A program made the position numbers and the translations under genes. From the NCBI RefSeq assembly GCF_001952935.1, contig NZ_CP018319.1, positions 3,616,001 through 3,680,000 of the forward strand: 64,000 bases of DNA, read 5' to 3'. Positions 1 through 8,283 of this stretch are shown piece by piece. Under the pieces are notes generated by a model, which saw only the letters and a list, made by a program, of their open reading frames with translations, had not been told where the DNA came from and ran no database searches. Source of the DNA: Pseudomonas frederiksbergensis. GTDB lineage: Bacteria > Pseudomonadota > Gammaproteobacteria > Pseudomonadales > Pseudomonadaceae. Position 1 is the first letter of the stretch. Each line of letters opens with the position of its first letter.

Positions 1-933
1 TTTGTCATCGGCCTGCTCAACACGCTGCTGGTGACCTTCATCGGCGTGATCCTGGCGACGATCCTCGGGTTCATCGTTGGTGTGTCACGGCTGTCGAAGA
101 ACTGGATCATTGCCAAGCTGGCGACGGTGTATGTAGAGGTTTTCCGTAACATTCCGCCGCTGCTGCAAATCCTGTTCTGGTACTTCGCGGTGTTCCTGAC
201 CATGCCGGGGCCACGCAACAGCCATAACTTCGGCGACACCTTCTTTGTCAGCAGTCGTGGCCTGAACATGCCGGCCGCGTTGGCTGCGGATGGTTTTTGG
301 CCGTTTGTGGTCAGCATCGTCGTGGCCATTGTCGCCATCGTGCTGATGAGCCGCTGGGCGACCAAACGCTTCGAAGCGACCGGCGCACCGTTCCACAAGT
401 TCTGGGTGGGGCTGGCACTGTTCCTGGTGATCCCTGCGCTGTGCGCATTGATCTTCGGCGCGCCAGTGCACTGGGAAATGCCGAAGCTGCAAGGCTTCAA
501 CTTCGTCGGTGGCTGGGTGCTGATCCCGGAACTGCTGGCGCTGACCCTGGCCCTGACCGTATACACCGCGGCGTTTATCGCCGAGATCGTGCGTTCGGGC
601 ATCAAGTCGGTCAGCCACGGCCAGACGGAAGCGGCGCACTCGTTGGGGTTGCGCAACGGTCCGACCCTGCGCAAGGTGATCATCCCGCAAGCCCTGCGCG
701 TGATCATCCCACCGCTGACCAGCCAATACCTGAACCTGGCGAAGAACTCCTCGCTGGCGGCCGGTATCGGTTACCCGGAAATGGTCTCGTTGTTTGCCGG
801 TACGGTGCTGAACCAGACCGGGCAGGCGATCGAGGTGATTGCCATCACCATGAGCGTATACCTGGCGATCAGTATCAGCATTTCCCTGCTGATGAACTGG
901 TACAACAAGCGCATTGCGCTGATCGAGCGGTAA
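1..933 (+). CDS. aapQ: Amino-acid ABC transporter permease, AapQ type (5' end cut off)
   Basis: This is an inner-membrane permease of a polar amino-acid ABC importer, half of the AapQ/AapM channel pair. The reading frame is open from base 1, so the N-terminus lies outside the window; 310 residues are visible. Several hydrophobic segments are present. Near the C-terminus is the EAA loop (EAAHSLGLRNGPTLRK) that docks on the ATPase. A long insert before the core permease domain matches the AapQ/AapM subfamily rather than the short HisM/GltK permeases. The gene is followed 10 bases later by aapM and then aapP. The substrate (general L-amino acids) is inferred from the family. Confidence 0.88.
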   Translation, partial: FVIGLLNTLLVTFIGVILATILGFIVGVSRLSKNWIIAKLATVYVEVFRNIPPLLQILFWYFAVFLTMPGPRNSHNFGDTFFVSSRGLNMPAALAADGFWPFVVSIVVAIVAIVLMSRWATKRFEATGAPFHKFWVGLALFLVIPALCALIFGAPVHWEMPKLQGFNFVGGWVLIPELLALTLALTVYTAAFIAEIVRSGIKSVSHGQTEAAHSLGLRNGPTLRKVIIPQALRVIIPPLTSQYLNLAKNSSLAAGIGYPEMVSLFAGTVLNQTGQAIEVIAITMSVYLAISISISLLMNWYNKRIALIER

Positions 934-943
934 GGAAAAGCGC

Positions 944-2041
944 ATGACGACTCATACTTTCAAACCTGACATGCCGCCCCCGAACCGCAGCATCGGTGTC
1001 GTGGCGTGGATGCGCGCCAACATGTTCTCCAGCTGGCTCAACACCCTGCTGACCCTGTTCGCGTTCTACCTGATCTACCTGGTGGTGCCGCCGATCCTGA
1101 GCTGGGCGATCCTCGATGCCAACTGGGTCGGCACCAGCCAGGCCGACTGCACCAAGGAGGGCGCCTGCTGGGTGTTCATCCAACAGCGCTTCGGCCAGTT
1201 CATGTACGGCTACTACCCGGTGGACTTGCGCTGGCGCGTTGACCTGACCGTATGGTTGGCGGTCATCGGCGTGGCACCGTTGTTCATCTCGCGTTTTCAC
1301 CATAAAGCGGTGTACGGGCTGAGCTTTCTGGTGGTGTATCCGATTGTTGCCTGGTGCCTGCTGCACGGCGGCGTCTTCGGCCTGACCCAGGTGGCGACCA
1401 GCCAGTGGGGCGGCTTGATGCTGACCCTGGTGATCGCCACTGTCGGTATTGCCGGTGCATTGCCGCTGGGTATCGTCCTGGCGCTGGGCCGTCGTTCGAA
1501 CATGCCGGCGATTCGTGTGGTCTGCGTGACCTTCATCGAATTCTGGCGCGGCGTGCCGTTGATCACGGTGCTGTTCATGTCCTCGGTGATGTTGCCGTTG
1601 TTCCTGCCTGAAGGCATGAACTTCGACAAACTGTTGCGGGCACTGATCGGTGTGATCCTGTTCCAGTCGGCCTACGTTGCCGAAGTGGTGCGTGGCGGTC
1701 TGCAAGCGATTCCCAAAGGTCAGTACGAAGCCGCTGCAGCGATGGGCCTCGGCTACTGGCGCAGCATGGGCCTGGTGATTCTGCCGCAAGCCCTGAAGCT
1801 GGTGATTCCCGGTATCGTCAACACCTTCATTGCGCTGTTCAAGGACACGAGCCTGGTGATCATCATCGGCCTGTTCGACTTGCTCAACAGCGTCAAACAA
1901 GCCGCCGCCGACCCGAAATGGTTGGGCATGGCCACCGAAGGCTATGTGTTCGCGGCCCTGGTGTTCTGGATTTTCTGTTTTGGTATGTCGCGCTATTCCA
2001 TGCATCTGGAACGCAAGCTCGACACTGGCCACAAGCGTTAG
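944..2041 (+). CDS. aapM: Amino-acid ABC transporter permease, AapM type
   Basis: Second permease of the amino-acid importer, 365 residues, the size expected for AapM. An AAGGAAA ribosome site sits just before the ATG. The N-terminal half has hydrophobic segments and a soluble stretch. The C-terminal half is the conserved BPD_transp_1 region, with an EAA loop reading [15 protein letters not shown], followed by a helix containing [16 protein letters not shown]. It pairs with the upstream permease to form the channel. It lies between aapQ and aapP with short gaps, so the three genes are very probably one transcript. Confidence 0.9.
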   Translation: MTTHTFKPDMPPPNRSIGVVAWMRANMFSSWLNTLLTLFAFYLIYLVVPPILSWAILDANWVGTSQADCTKEGACWVFIQQRFGQFMYGYYPVDLRWRVDLTVWLAVIGVAPLFISRFHHKAVYGLSFLVVYPIVAWCLLHGGVFGLTQVATSQWGGLMLTLVIATVGIAGALPLGIVLALGRRSNMPAIRVVCVTFIEFWRGVPLITVLFMSSVMLPLFLPEGMNFDKLLRALIGVILFQSAYVAEVVRGGLQAIPKGQYEAAAAMGLGYWRSMGLVILPQALKLVIPGIVNTFIALFKDTSLVIIIGLFDLLNSVKQAAADPKWLGMATEGYVFAALVFWIFCFGMSRYSMHLERKLDTGHKR

Positions 2042-2051
2042 GAGTTCTGAA

Positions 2052-2816
2052 ATGAGCGAAGCAATCAAAAAGCCTGTGAGCCCTGAAGGCATTATTCAGA
2101 TGCAGGGCGTGAACAAGTGGTACGGCCAGTTCCACGTGTTGAAAGACATCAACCTGAACGTTAAACAGGGCGAGCGTATCGTCCTGTGTGGCCCGTCGGG
2201 TTCAGGCAAGTCCACCACCATTCGTTGCCTCAACCGTCTGGAAGAACACCAGCAGGGCCGCATCGTGGTCGACGGCGTGGAGCTGACCAACGACCTCAAG
2301 CAGATCGAATCGGTACGCCGTGAAGTCGGCATGGTGTTTCAGCACTTCAACCTGTTCCCGCACCTGACCATCCTGCAGAACTGTACCCTGGCGCCGATGT
2401 GGGTGCGCAAGATGCCTAAGCGCAAGGCCGAGGAAATCGCCATGCATTATCTGGAGCGCGTACGCATTCCGGAACAGGCGCATAAATTCCCGGGGCAACT
2501 GTCCGGCGGTCAGCAACAGCGTGTGGCGATTGCCCGTGCACTGTGCATGAAACCGAAAATCATGTTGTTCGACGAACCGACTTCGGCACTCGATCCAGAG
2601 ATGGTGAAAGAGGTTCTCGACACCATGATCGGCCTGGCCGAAGACGGCATGACCATGCTCTGCGTGACCCACGAAATGGGCTTCGCGCGCACCGTGGCCA
2701 ACCGCGTGATCTTCATGGACAAGGGCGAAATCGTCGAACAGGCCGCGCCGAACGACTTCTTCGATAATCCGCAGAATGAACGGACCAAGCTGTTCTTGAG
2801 CCAGATTTTGCATTGA
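2052..2816 (+). CDS. aapP: Amino-acid ABC transporter ATP-binding protein, AapP type
   Basis: Cytoplasmic ATPase that powers the AapQM importer, 254 residues. All ABC motifs are visible: Walker [11 protein letters not shown]-loop in [14 protein letters not shown], signature [15 protein letters not shown], Walker [13 protein letters not shown] and the H-loop in CVTHEMGFA. The ATG at 2052 follows a GGAG site directly after the aapM stop. A longer in-frame opening reaches back into aapM but would give a 36-residue extension absent from the family. The gene ends just before a strong intrinsic terminator, so it closes the operon. Confidence 0.94.
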   Translation: MSEAIKKPVSPEGIIQMQGVNKWYGQFHVLKDINLNVKQGERIVLCGPSGSGKSTTIRCLNRLEEHQQGRIVVDGVELTNDLKQIESVRREVGMVFQHFNLFPHLTILQNCTLAPMWVRKMPKRKAEEIAMHYLERVRIPEQAHKFPGQLSGGQQQRVAIARALCMKPKIMLFDEPTSALDPEMVKEVLDTMIGLAEDGMTMLCVTHEMGFARTVANRVIFMDKGEIVEQAAPNDFFDNPQNERTKLFLSQILH

Positions 2817-2837
2817 TGCCAGCTGACTCGTAGAAAC

Positions 2838-2867
2838 AAACCCGGCCTCGCGCCGGGTTTGTTTTTT
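2838..2867 (+). terminator. Intrinsic terminator of the aap operon
   Basis: AAACCCGGC and GCCGGGTTT form a stem closed by a short loop and are followed by GTTTTTT. It lies 20 bases after the aapP stop. The convergent mqsA gene ends only a few bases further on. Confidence 0.85.
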
Positions 2868-2871
2868 GCGC

Positions 2872-3354
2872 TCAGGAAACAGTGAGGGTTTCGTGCTCTT
2901 TGTGCGCTGTATGCTTGAAACCCCTCAAATCCGCCCCTTCACCCAGTGATTTCACATCGGCGAGCAAATGCGGATAGCGGTCAAGCAGGCGCATCAGCAG
3001 CACCAATGTTTTCGGAGGAAGTATTTCGCCGCGCTCGTAACGGGAAAACGCGTTGTGTCCGCCACCGGACAGTAGTTGCACAGTTTCTTTTTGCGTCAGA
3101 TGCAGTTTGCGACGGATTCGCTTCATCTCGTCGCCGATCATCTGCCTTGCTGCGATAACCAGTTCGTCGCCCGCATCTGAATGACGCTCTGAACAACTGT
3201 CGTCTAACTCGACCTCGCCACACATCTGGCATTCCCAGCCAGATAAATCATTTACGCGGCGCTCCATACCTTTGACGCTCATGGTTTCGCCGCGACCCTC
3301 GAAATGTCGCATTCCTTCCTGGGCTCCACAGCTAAAACACTGCCGGGTTTTCAT
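2872..3354 (-). CDS. mqsA: MqsA-family antitoxin
   Basis: Antitoxin of a type II MqsR/MqsA pair, 160 residues. The N-terminal half has two CxxC pairs (C6/C9 and C42/C45), as in the zinc-binding domain of E. coli MqsA. The C-terminal half is a helix-turn-helix with LTQKETVQLLSGGGHNAFSRYERG, very close to the MqsA HTH (which reads NAFSRYEKG). It should neutralise MqsR and repress its own promoter. Its start overlaps the stop of the upstream toxin gene by four bases (ATGA), typical of coupled translation. It is about 30 residues longer than the E. coli protein, mostly at the C-terminus. Confidence 0.9.
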   Translation of the reverse strand: MKTRQCFSCGAQEGMRHFEGRGETMSVKGMERRVNDLSGWECQMCGEVELDDSCSERHSDAGDELVIAARQMIGDEMKRIRRKLHLTQKETVQLLSGGGHNAFSRYERGEILPPKTLVLLMRLLDRYPHLLADVKSLGEGADLRGFKHTAHKEHETLTVS

Positions 3355-3662
3355 TGGGATTTCTCCTTGAAGGAGATTACGGGTGGACCACCGCCGGGGC
3401 GATACGTCACCTTGATATAAATCTCCAGACCGTATGAGTTGATGTGATAAACGTCTTGCCAGACGCGATGATCGTCATAGGTGGTCATCGACTTGTACAG
3501 CATCTTTCCCTGGAGCTCGAAAATGACCTCCTGCATCTCCACGAGGTTTAAGCCAAGAACCCTGCCGCCGTTTTTAGCACTGCTGGTGAATGCTTTGCCT
3601 CCAAGTCGCCTGACATCCGCTTTGATCACCGCCAAGTCGTAATGGGGTGTGTTCTTTTCCAT
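3351..3662 (-). CDS. mqsR: MqsR-family mRNA interferase toxin
   Basis: Toxin of the pair, 103 residues; the family is a RelE-like fold RNase that cuts mRNA at GCU/GCA. The block KSMTTYDDHRVWQDVY is nearly identical to E. coli MqsR (KSMTTYSDHTIWQDVY). It keeps the Lys and Gln considered important for catalysis, and a Tyr follows in GLEIYIKV. The ending SFKEKSQ also matches the family. The toxin gene comes first and the antitoxin second, the MqsRA order that is reversed in most toxin-antitoxin systems. No truncation is seen, so the toxin is probably intact. Confidence 0.92.
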   Translation of the reverse strand: MEKNTPHYDLAVIKADVRRLGGKAFTSSAKNGGRVLGLNLVEMQEVIFELQGKMLYKSMTTYDDHRVWQDVYHINSYGLEIYIKVTYRPGGGPPVISFKEKSQ

Positions 3663-3685
3663 AAGAAGCCGCTAACCCTGTCCCT

Positions 3686-3710
3686 AAAATTACCCTTAAA
3701 GGGTAATTTT
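3686..3710. promoter_or_regulatory. Palindromic operator upstream of mqsRA
   Basis: A 25-base perfect inverted repeat (12-base arms AAAATTACCCTT / AAGGGTAATTTT around one A) lies 24 bases before the mqsR start. On the minus strand it covers the space between TTAGTC and TAATTT, which could serve as -35 and -10 elements about 18 bases apart. MqsA is known to bind AACCT-N-AGGTT-type palindromes in its own promoter. The sequence here (ACCCT-N3-AGGGT core) is similar but not identical. The role as MqsA operator is inferred from position and symmetry. Confidence 0.65.
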
Positions 3711-3796
3711 GACTAATCGAAAATCCCGCTCCATTTCCCTCTCCCTGACCGTAGGCGGTTGCCGTCCTACGCGTAGCTGACTAACATGTCAGAAAA

Positions 3797-3817
3797 TTCA
3801 TCCTATGATTGGATGAA
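3797..3817. promoter_or_regulatory. Palindrome before the GntR/FCD regulator gene (likely autoregulatory operator)
   Basis: TTCATCC-TATGATT-GGATGAA is a 7-7-7 inverted repeat ending one base before the AGGG ribosome site of the downstream GntR gene. FCD-type GntR dimers bind short palindromes of this size, usually at their own promoter. No experimental support can be seen here. Confidence 0.5.
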
Positions 3818-3829
3818 AGGGCGAATCCA

Positions 3830-4474
3830 ATGTCAGAAATTTCTCCACTCATAAAGCGGTCCTTGGTCGATCAGGCCCTGGATCAGTTACGCAAGCGCAT
3901 CAACGAAGGCGCATGGGTTGTCGGCCAGCGTTTACCCACCGAACCCGAGCTATCCGCCGAGTTGGGCATCAGCCGCAATACCGTGCGTGAAGCCATGCGC
4001 GTACTGGCGTTTTCCGGATTGATCGAAATCCGTCAGGGCGACGGCAGCTATCTGCGGGCAGTGGTCGATCCGCTCGACACCATGAAGGCGTTGTCCCGTT
4101 GCTCCCACGAGCAAGCCCGGGAGACTCGGCACATTCTGGAAGTCGAGGCCATCGGCCTGGCCGCGTTGCGTCGTACCGACGAAGACCTGGTGGCATTGCG
4201 CGAGGCGTTGGGCGTCAGTGGCAGCCATTACCACGGCGATCTCGACACGTATATCGCTTGCGATCTGGTGTTCCACCGCCGCTTGGTTGACGCCGCACAC
4301 AACCCGACCCTCAGCGAGCTGTATCGCTATTTTTCCAGTGTCATCGGCGCGCAATTGCGCGAAACCCTGAACATTTCCCCCGACGCCAAGAAGTGTTCGA
4401 CCTCCATATCGAACTGCTTGATGCCGTCGAGCAACGCGACCCGGAACGGGCCAAAGCCCTGTCGAGGCAGTTGA
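3830..4474 (+). CDS. GntR-family regulator with FCD domain, frameshifted near its 3' end
   Basis: Transcription factor with an N-terminal winged helix (about residues 10-75, LPTEPELSAELGISRNTVRE) and a C-terminal FCD effector domain. ATG 3830 has an AGGG site eight bases upstream. The frame reads normally to NISPDA near 4387 and then gives non-homologous residues (KKCSTSISNC...) to a stop at 4474. The adjacent frame from 4390 reads EVFDLHIELLDAVEQRD, continuing AKALSRQLINEP to a stop at 4486-4488, the expected FCD ending. One base therefore seems lost around 4377-4390. The break removes the last helices and a His that probably helps bind the effector metal. Sequencing error is possible. The neighbour suggests control of a CynX/NimT-type exporter. 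Confidence 0.8.
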   Translation: MSEISPLIKRSLVDQALDQLRKRINEGAWVVGQRLPTEPELSAELGISRNTVREAMRVLAFSGLIEIRQGDGSYLRAVVDPLDTMKALSRCSHEQARETRHILEVEAIGLAALRRTDEDLVALREALGVSGSHYHGDLDTYIACDLVFHRRLVDAAHNPTLSELYRYFSSVIGAQLRETLNISPDAKKCSTSISNCLMPSSNATRNGPKPCRGS

Positions 4475-4477
4475 TCA

Positions 4478-5794
4478 ATGAACCTTGAAACCGAGAACCC
4501 CATGTCCAGCCAGCAGGTCAACCAAAGCAGCCTCCCCCAAGCCAAGCGCACGGCGGAGCTTGAAGCGCTGCTGATCGACGCCGAGGCGGATGACGAACAG
4601 GTCCAGCTAAGTCCGCCGATCCTGCGGCGGCCGTGGCTGCTGTTGCTGGGCCTGATTCTGGTGGCGCTGAACCTGCGTCCGGCGCTGTCGAGCATGGCGC
4701 CGATGCTCAGCGAGGTGTCGAAGACCCTCGGTTTGTCGGCCGCCCACGCCGGTTTGCTGACGACGTTGCCGGTGTTGTGCCTCGGCTTGTTTGCACCGCT
4801 GGCGCCCGTGCTGGCTCGACGTTTCGGCGCTGAGCGAGTGGTGCTGGGCATTCTCTTGATGCTGGCCGGCGGGATCATCCTGCGCAGTTCTTTCGGCGAG
4901 ATCGGCCTGTTTGCCGGCAGCGTGCTGGCCGGCGCGAGCATCGGCGTGATCGGCGTATTGCTGCCCGGCATCGTCAAACGTGACTTCGCGAAACACGCGG
5001 GCACCATGACCGGCGTCTACACCATGGCCCTGTGCCTGGGGGCGGCGATGGCCGCGGGCGCGACCGTGCCGTTGAGCGAGCATTTCGACAAGAGCTGGGC
5101 CTTGGGCCTCGGCTTCTGGGTGGTTCCGGCATTGGTCGCGGCGATTTTCTGGTTGCCACAAGTCGGGCAGAAACACGGCGCGCACAACGTCGCGTATCGG
5201 GTTCGCGGTCTGTTGCGTGATCCTCTGGCCTGGCAAGTGACGTTCTACATGGGCCTGCAATCCTCTTTGGCCTACATCGTGTTCGGCTGGTTGCCGTCGA
5301 TCCTGATCGGTCGCGGCCTGACGCCGACCCAGGCGGGTCTGGTGCTGTCAGGTTCGGTCATCGTTCAGTTGGCGAGTTCACTGGCGGCGCCATGGCTGGC
5401 GACGCGTGGCAAGGATCAGCGTCTGGCGATTGTCATCGTCATGCTGCTGACCCTTGGCGGCTTGTTCGGTTGTCTTTACGCACCGATCGAAGGCTTGTGG
5501 GGCTGGGCGATCCTGCTGGGTCTGGGGCAGGGCGGGGCGTTCAGTCTGGCGTTGACCCTGATCGTGCTGCGTTCGCGGGACTCCCATGTCGCGGCGAACC
5601 TGTCGAGCATGGCCCAGGGCTTCGGCTACACCCTGGCGTCCATGGGCCCGTTCGCGGTCGGCATCGTGCATGACTGGACCGGCGGCTGGAGTGCCGTGGG
5701 CTGGATCTTCGGTGTCATTGGCCTCGGCGCGATCATCGCCGGCCTCGGTGCCGGGCGTTCGCAATACGTCCAGGTCGAAAGCGAAAAGGTCTGA
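4478..5794 (+). CDS. MFS transporter, CynX/NimT family
   Basis: Twelve-helix major facilitator protein of 438 residues in the cyanate/2-nitroimidazole transporter family (E. coli CynX, NimT/YeaN). Supporting blocks are LALNLRPALSSMAPML near helix 1 and RFGAERVVLGILLMLAGG. A hydrophilic N-terminus of about 45 residues precedes helix 1. ATG 4478 overlaps the restored end of the GntR gene; ATG 4502 is an alternative start eight codons in, and neither has a strong ribosome site. The GntR-NimT pairing resembles NimR-NimT, which suggests local control. The substrate cannot be told from sequence. Confidence 0.85.
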   Translation: MNLETENPMSSQQVNQSSLPQAKRTAELEALLIDAEADDEQVQLSPPILRRPWLLLLGLILVALNLRPALSSMAPMLSEVSKTLGLSAAHAGLLTTLPVLCLGLFAPLAPVLARRFGAERVVLGILLMLAGGIILRSSFGEIGLFAGSVLAGASIGVIGVLLPGIVKRDFAKHAGTMTGVYTMALCLGAAMAAGATVPLSEHFDKSWALGLGFWVVPALVAAIFWLPQVGQKHGAHNVAYRVRGLLRDPLAWQVTFYMGLQSSLAYIVFGWLPSILIGRGLTPTQAGLVLSGSVIVQLASSLAAPWLATRGKDQRLAIVIVMLLTLGGLFGCLYAPIEGLWGWAILLGLGQGGAFSLALTLIVLRSRDSHVAANLSSMAQGFGYTLASMGPFAVGIVHDWTGGWSAVGWIFGVIGLGAIIAGLGAGRSQYVQVESEKV

Positions 5795-5802
5795 CACCCG
5801 CG

Positions 5803-5837
5803 CACTGTCGGTATTCGGCTCACGAATGCCGATAGTG
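5803..5837 (+). terminator. Hairpin after the NimT-type gene
   Basis: CACTGTCGGTATTCG and CGAATGCCGATAGTG pair over 15 positions with two G-U pairs, nine bases after the stop codon. Only GTTT follows, so termination strength is uncertain. Confidence 0.5.
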
Positions 5838-5921
5838 TTTCGCGCCTTTGTTGACTATCGTGCAGGCAATCTTTTGAAACCACTTTGCGCATCTATTTGC
5901 ACATACAGAGGGAGCCTGTTC

Positions 5922-6392
5922 ATGAGTGATGCCCACAATGCATTGATCACCCAGTTCTACCAAGCCTTCCAGCGACTCGATGCCGAAGCCATGAGCGCCT
6001 GCTACACCGACGACGTGGTGTTCAGTGATCCGGCGTTCGGCGAACTTCACGGCCGCGATGCAGGCGACATGTGGCGGATGCTCACCACTCGGGCCAAGGA
6101 TTTTTCCCTGACGTTCGATAACGTGCGCAGTGATGAGCGCACGGGCGGTGCCCATTGGGTGGCGACCTACCTGTTCAGCCAGACCGGCAACACCGTGGTC
6201 AACGACATTCAGGCGCGTTTCGTGTTTCGCGACGGCAAGATTTGCGAGCATCACGACAGCTTCGATCTGTGGGCCTGGTCCCGACAGGCGCTGGGTTTCA
6301 AAGGGCTATTGTTGGGCTGGACGCCGGTAGTGAGAAACGCCGTGCGCGCTCAAGCTTTGAAGGGGCTGAAGGCATTCCAGGCCAGTCGCTGA
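5922..6392 (+). CDS. NTF2-like / SnoaL-like protein
   Basis: Small single-domain protein (156 residues) of the nuclear transport factor 2-like fold. The pattern [20 protein letters not shown] followed by [18 protein letters not shown] is typical of ketosteroid-isomerase/SnoaL-like proteins; WVATYLFSQ and the histidines in [13 protein letters not shown] line the likely pocket. AGAGGGAGCC gives a good ribosome site for ATG 5922. A longer in-frame opening runs back into the transporter gene but is not homologous. It appears to have its own transcript. No substrate can be assigned. Confidence 0.8.
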   Translation: MSDAHNALITQFYQAFQRLDAEAMSACYTDDVVFSDPAFGELHGRDAGDMWRMLTTRAKDFSLTFDNVRSDERTGGAHWVATYLFSQTGNTVVNDIQARFVFRDGKICEHHDSFDLWAWSRQALGFKGLLLGWTPVVRNAVRAQALKGLKAFQASR

Positions 6393-6432
6393 TAAGATCG
6401 CGGCTTGTTTCCTTTCAAGCCTTGATCGTCAC

Positions 6433-6753
6433 GTGAACACCCTCAGCGAATCTTCCGTCCCCGCCGCCGAACCCTCGCTGCCTGTCAGCAAGCCCTGGTT
6501 CGTCTACCTCGTTCGCGCGGCCAATGGTTCGCTCTACTGCGGGATCAGCGACGATCCCGCGCGCCGCTTCGCCACTCACCAGAGTGGCAAGGGCGCGCGC
6601 TTCTTTCTCTCCAGCCCTGCCGTAGCATTGGTTTACACGGAAGCCTGCCGCGATAAAGGCGAAGCGCTGCGTCAGGAACGGCTGATCAAAAAACTCAAGA
6701 AAAGCGCCAAGGAATGCTTGGTGGCGAGTGCTGCTGCGGGCTTATCAATCTGA
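6433..6753 (+). CDS. GIY-YIG nuclease family protein (UPF0213/YhbQ type)
   Basis: A 106-residue protein with a GIY-YIG domain: [20 protein letters not shown] carries the two half motifs (VYL and YCG), followed by [13 protein letters not shown] and, later, the Glu in a helix containing [12 protein letters not shown]. coli YhbQ-type proteins have this size and act on nucleic acid, but their cellular job is poorly defined. The start is GTG 6433; about 20 residues before the domain are low-complexity. A hairpin (GCTTATCA/TGATAAGC, 6740-6762) overlaps the stop codon. Confidence 0.86.
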   Translation: MNTLSESSVPAAEPSLPVSKPWFVYLVRAANGSLYCGISDDPARRFATHQSGKGARFFLSSPAVALVYTEACRDKGEALRQERLIKKLKKSAKECLVASAAAGLSI

Positions 6754-6841
6754 CTGATAAGCGCCCATCAGGGAGATGGGTAGGCCGCGTGCGGATTGCG
6801 CGCTAAGCTGCGGTTTCCTTATCCGAGCGACGGAACCGAGC

Positions 6842-7777
6842 ATGTCCGAGTTGATTCTGCATCATTACCCGACGTCCCCTTTCGCCGAAAAGGCTCGCTT
6901 GTTGCTGGGCTTCAAGGGACTGTCCTGGCGTTCGGTGAACATCTCGCCAGTGATGCCGAAACCCGATCTGACGGCGCTGACCGGCGGCTACCGCAAGACG
7001 CCGGTGTTGCAGATTGGCGCTGATGTTTATTGCGACACGGCGCTAATGGCACGTTGTCTGGAGCAGGAAAAAGCCTTGCCGGCGTTCTTTCCGGAAGGTC
7101 AGGAAATGATCACCGCGACCTTCGCCGCGTGGGCCGATTCGGTGGTGTTCCAGCATGCGGTCAGCCTGGTGTTCCAGCCGGCGTCGGTGGCGGTGCGCTT
7201 CGGTAAATTGTCACCTGAAGCGATCAAGGCCTTCCTGGCCGATCGCGCCGGCCTGTTCAGCGGTGGCAGCGCCACACGGTTGTCGGCTGAACAGGCCCGG
7301 CATCAGTGGCCGACCATCATGGCGCGTCTGGAGCAACAGCTTCAGCGCGAACAGGGCGACTTCCTGTTCGGCGAGCCGTCGATTGCCGACTTCGCCCTGG
7401 CCCATCCGTTGTGGTTCCTTAAGGCCACGCCCGTCACGTCACCGTTGGTCGATGCTTATCCAGCGGTTTCGGCATGGCTGGGGCGCGTGTTGGGCTTCGG
7501 TCATGGCGCGTTCAGCGAGATGACTTCCGAGGAGGCGCTTGAAGTCGCGCGCAACACCACGCCGGCTGCATTGCCGGATGAGCAGTTCGATGAGCCGAAC
7601 GGGTTCGAAGTAGGCCAGCAAGTGGTGATCGCTGCGACCGATTACGGCGTTGATCCGGTGGCGGGAGAGTTGCTGTTTGCGGGTAGCGAAGAATTGATTC
7701 TGCGTCGCGAAGACGAGCGGGCGGGTGTGGTGCATGTGCACTTTCCGCGGTTCGGGTTTCGTATCGAAAAACGCTGA
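6842..7777 (+). CDS. Glutathione S-transferase family protein
   Basis: A 311-residue protein with an N-terminal thioredoxin-like GST domain (LILHHYPTSPFAEKARLLLG) with a cis-Pro motif in YRKTPVLQIGADVYCDT, followed by an all-helical domain containing FGEPSIADFALAHPLWFL, the conserved N-capping/hydrophobic staple region. About 80 extra residues follow the helical domain (from about 230), longer than ordinary GSTs of about 205. The extra part (VGQQVVIAATDYGVDPVAGEL) may form a small beta domain. Role inferred as glutathione-dependent conjugation or reduction; substrate unknown. It stands alone and is followed by a repeat. Confidence 0.85.
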   Translation: MSELILHHYPTSPFAEKARLLLGFKGLSWRSVNISPVMPKPDLTALTGGYRKTPVLQIGADVYCDTALMARCLEQEKALPAFFPEGQEMITATFAAWADSVVFQHAVSLVFQPASVAVRFGKLSPEAIKAFLADRAGLFSGGSATRLSAEQARHQWPTIMARLEQQLQREQGDFLFGEPSIADFALAHPLWFLKATPVTSPLVDAYPAVSAWLGRVLGFGHGAFSEMTSEEALEVARNTTPAALPDEQFDEPNGFEVGQQVVIAATDYGVDPVAGELLFAGSEELILRREDERAGVVHVHFPRFGFRIEKR

Positions 7778-7790
7778 CGCACACTCATAC

Positions 7791-7912
7791 CTGTGGCGAG
7801 GGGGCTTGCCCCCGTTCGGCTGCGCAGCAGTCGTAAATCCTGTAGTTGCGGCTCGACGATAAAATGCTGGGGCCGCTTCGCTGCCCAACGGGGGCAAGCC
7901 CCCTCACCACAG
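7791..7912. repeat. REP-type inverted repeat, class A (TGTGGCGAGGGGGCTTGCC)
   Basis: The outer arms CTGTGGCGAGGGGGCTTGCC and GGCAAGCCCCCTCACCACAG are inverted copies separated by about 80 bases, giving a two-REP element (REPIN-like). It lies between two convergent genes. Further copies of the class are at 14407, 42285, 45862 and 52773. Confidence 0.85.
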
Positions 7913-7932
7913 GGATTGAGTGAGCCAATAGG

Positions 7933-8283
7933 TTATTTCAGGGCAGCGAGAATGGCGTCCGGGTCATACCCGCGAAGCAACGTCCCGTTCACAGCGATGA
8001 TCGGAATTCCGCCGCCACCCAGCGCTTCGTAGGCTTTGCGCGCCTCGGCATCTTTCTCGATATCGAACTCCTTGTACGGAATTCCCTTCTGATCGAGAAA
8101 GCGCCGGGTCAGTTTGCAGTAACCGCACCATTCGGTGGCATAGAGCACGACGTTGGCCTTGGCCTGAGTCTGCTCGGACACCCCTTGCGCCGGATGGAAC
8201 ACCCGCTCGATCTTGCCCCAGTTCTGGTAGACCACGACCACCAGCAGGATCAGCAGGCATTTCTTCAGTACGCTGCCGAGCAT
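7933..8283 (-). CDS. Membrane-anchored glutaredoxin-family protein
   Basis: A 116-residue thiol-disulfide protein. Residues 1-20 form one hydrophobic segment (LILLVVVVYQNW) that could anchor it to the inner membrane or act as an uncleaved signal. The glutaredoxin fold follows, with the active site CGYC at C53/C56 (YATEWCGYCKLTRRFLD) and the cis-Pro motif GGGGIPIIAVNG. Its ATG overlaps the TGA of yejK by one base, so it is probably translated with it. Which side of the membrane the thiol domain faces cannot be decided from sequence alone. Confidence 0.85.
   Translation of the reverse strand: MLGSVLKKCLLILLVVVVYQNWGKIERVFHPAQGVSEQTQAKANVVLYATEWCGYCKLTRRFLDQKGIPYKEFDIEKDAEARKAYEALGGGGIPIIAVNGTLLRGYDPDAILAALK

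Noticed and set aside
2816..3720. Genomic island around mqsRA
   Set aside because: No integrase, repeats or att-like sequence flanks the pair; base composition appears only slightly AT-richer, not enough to call an island.
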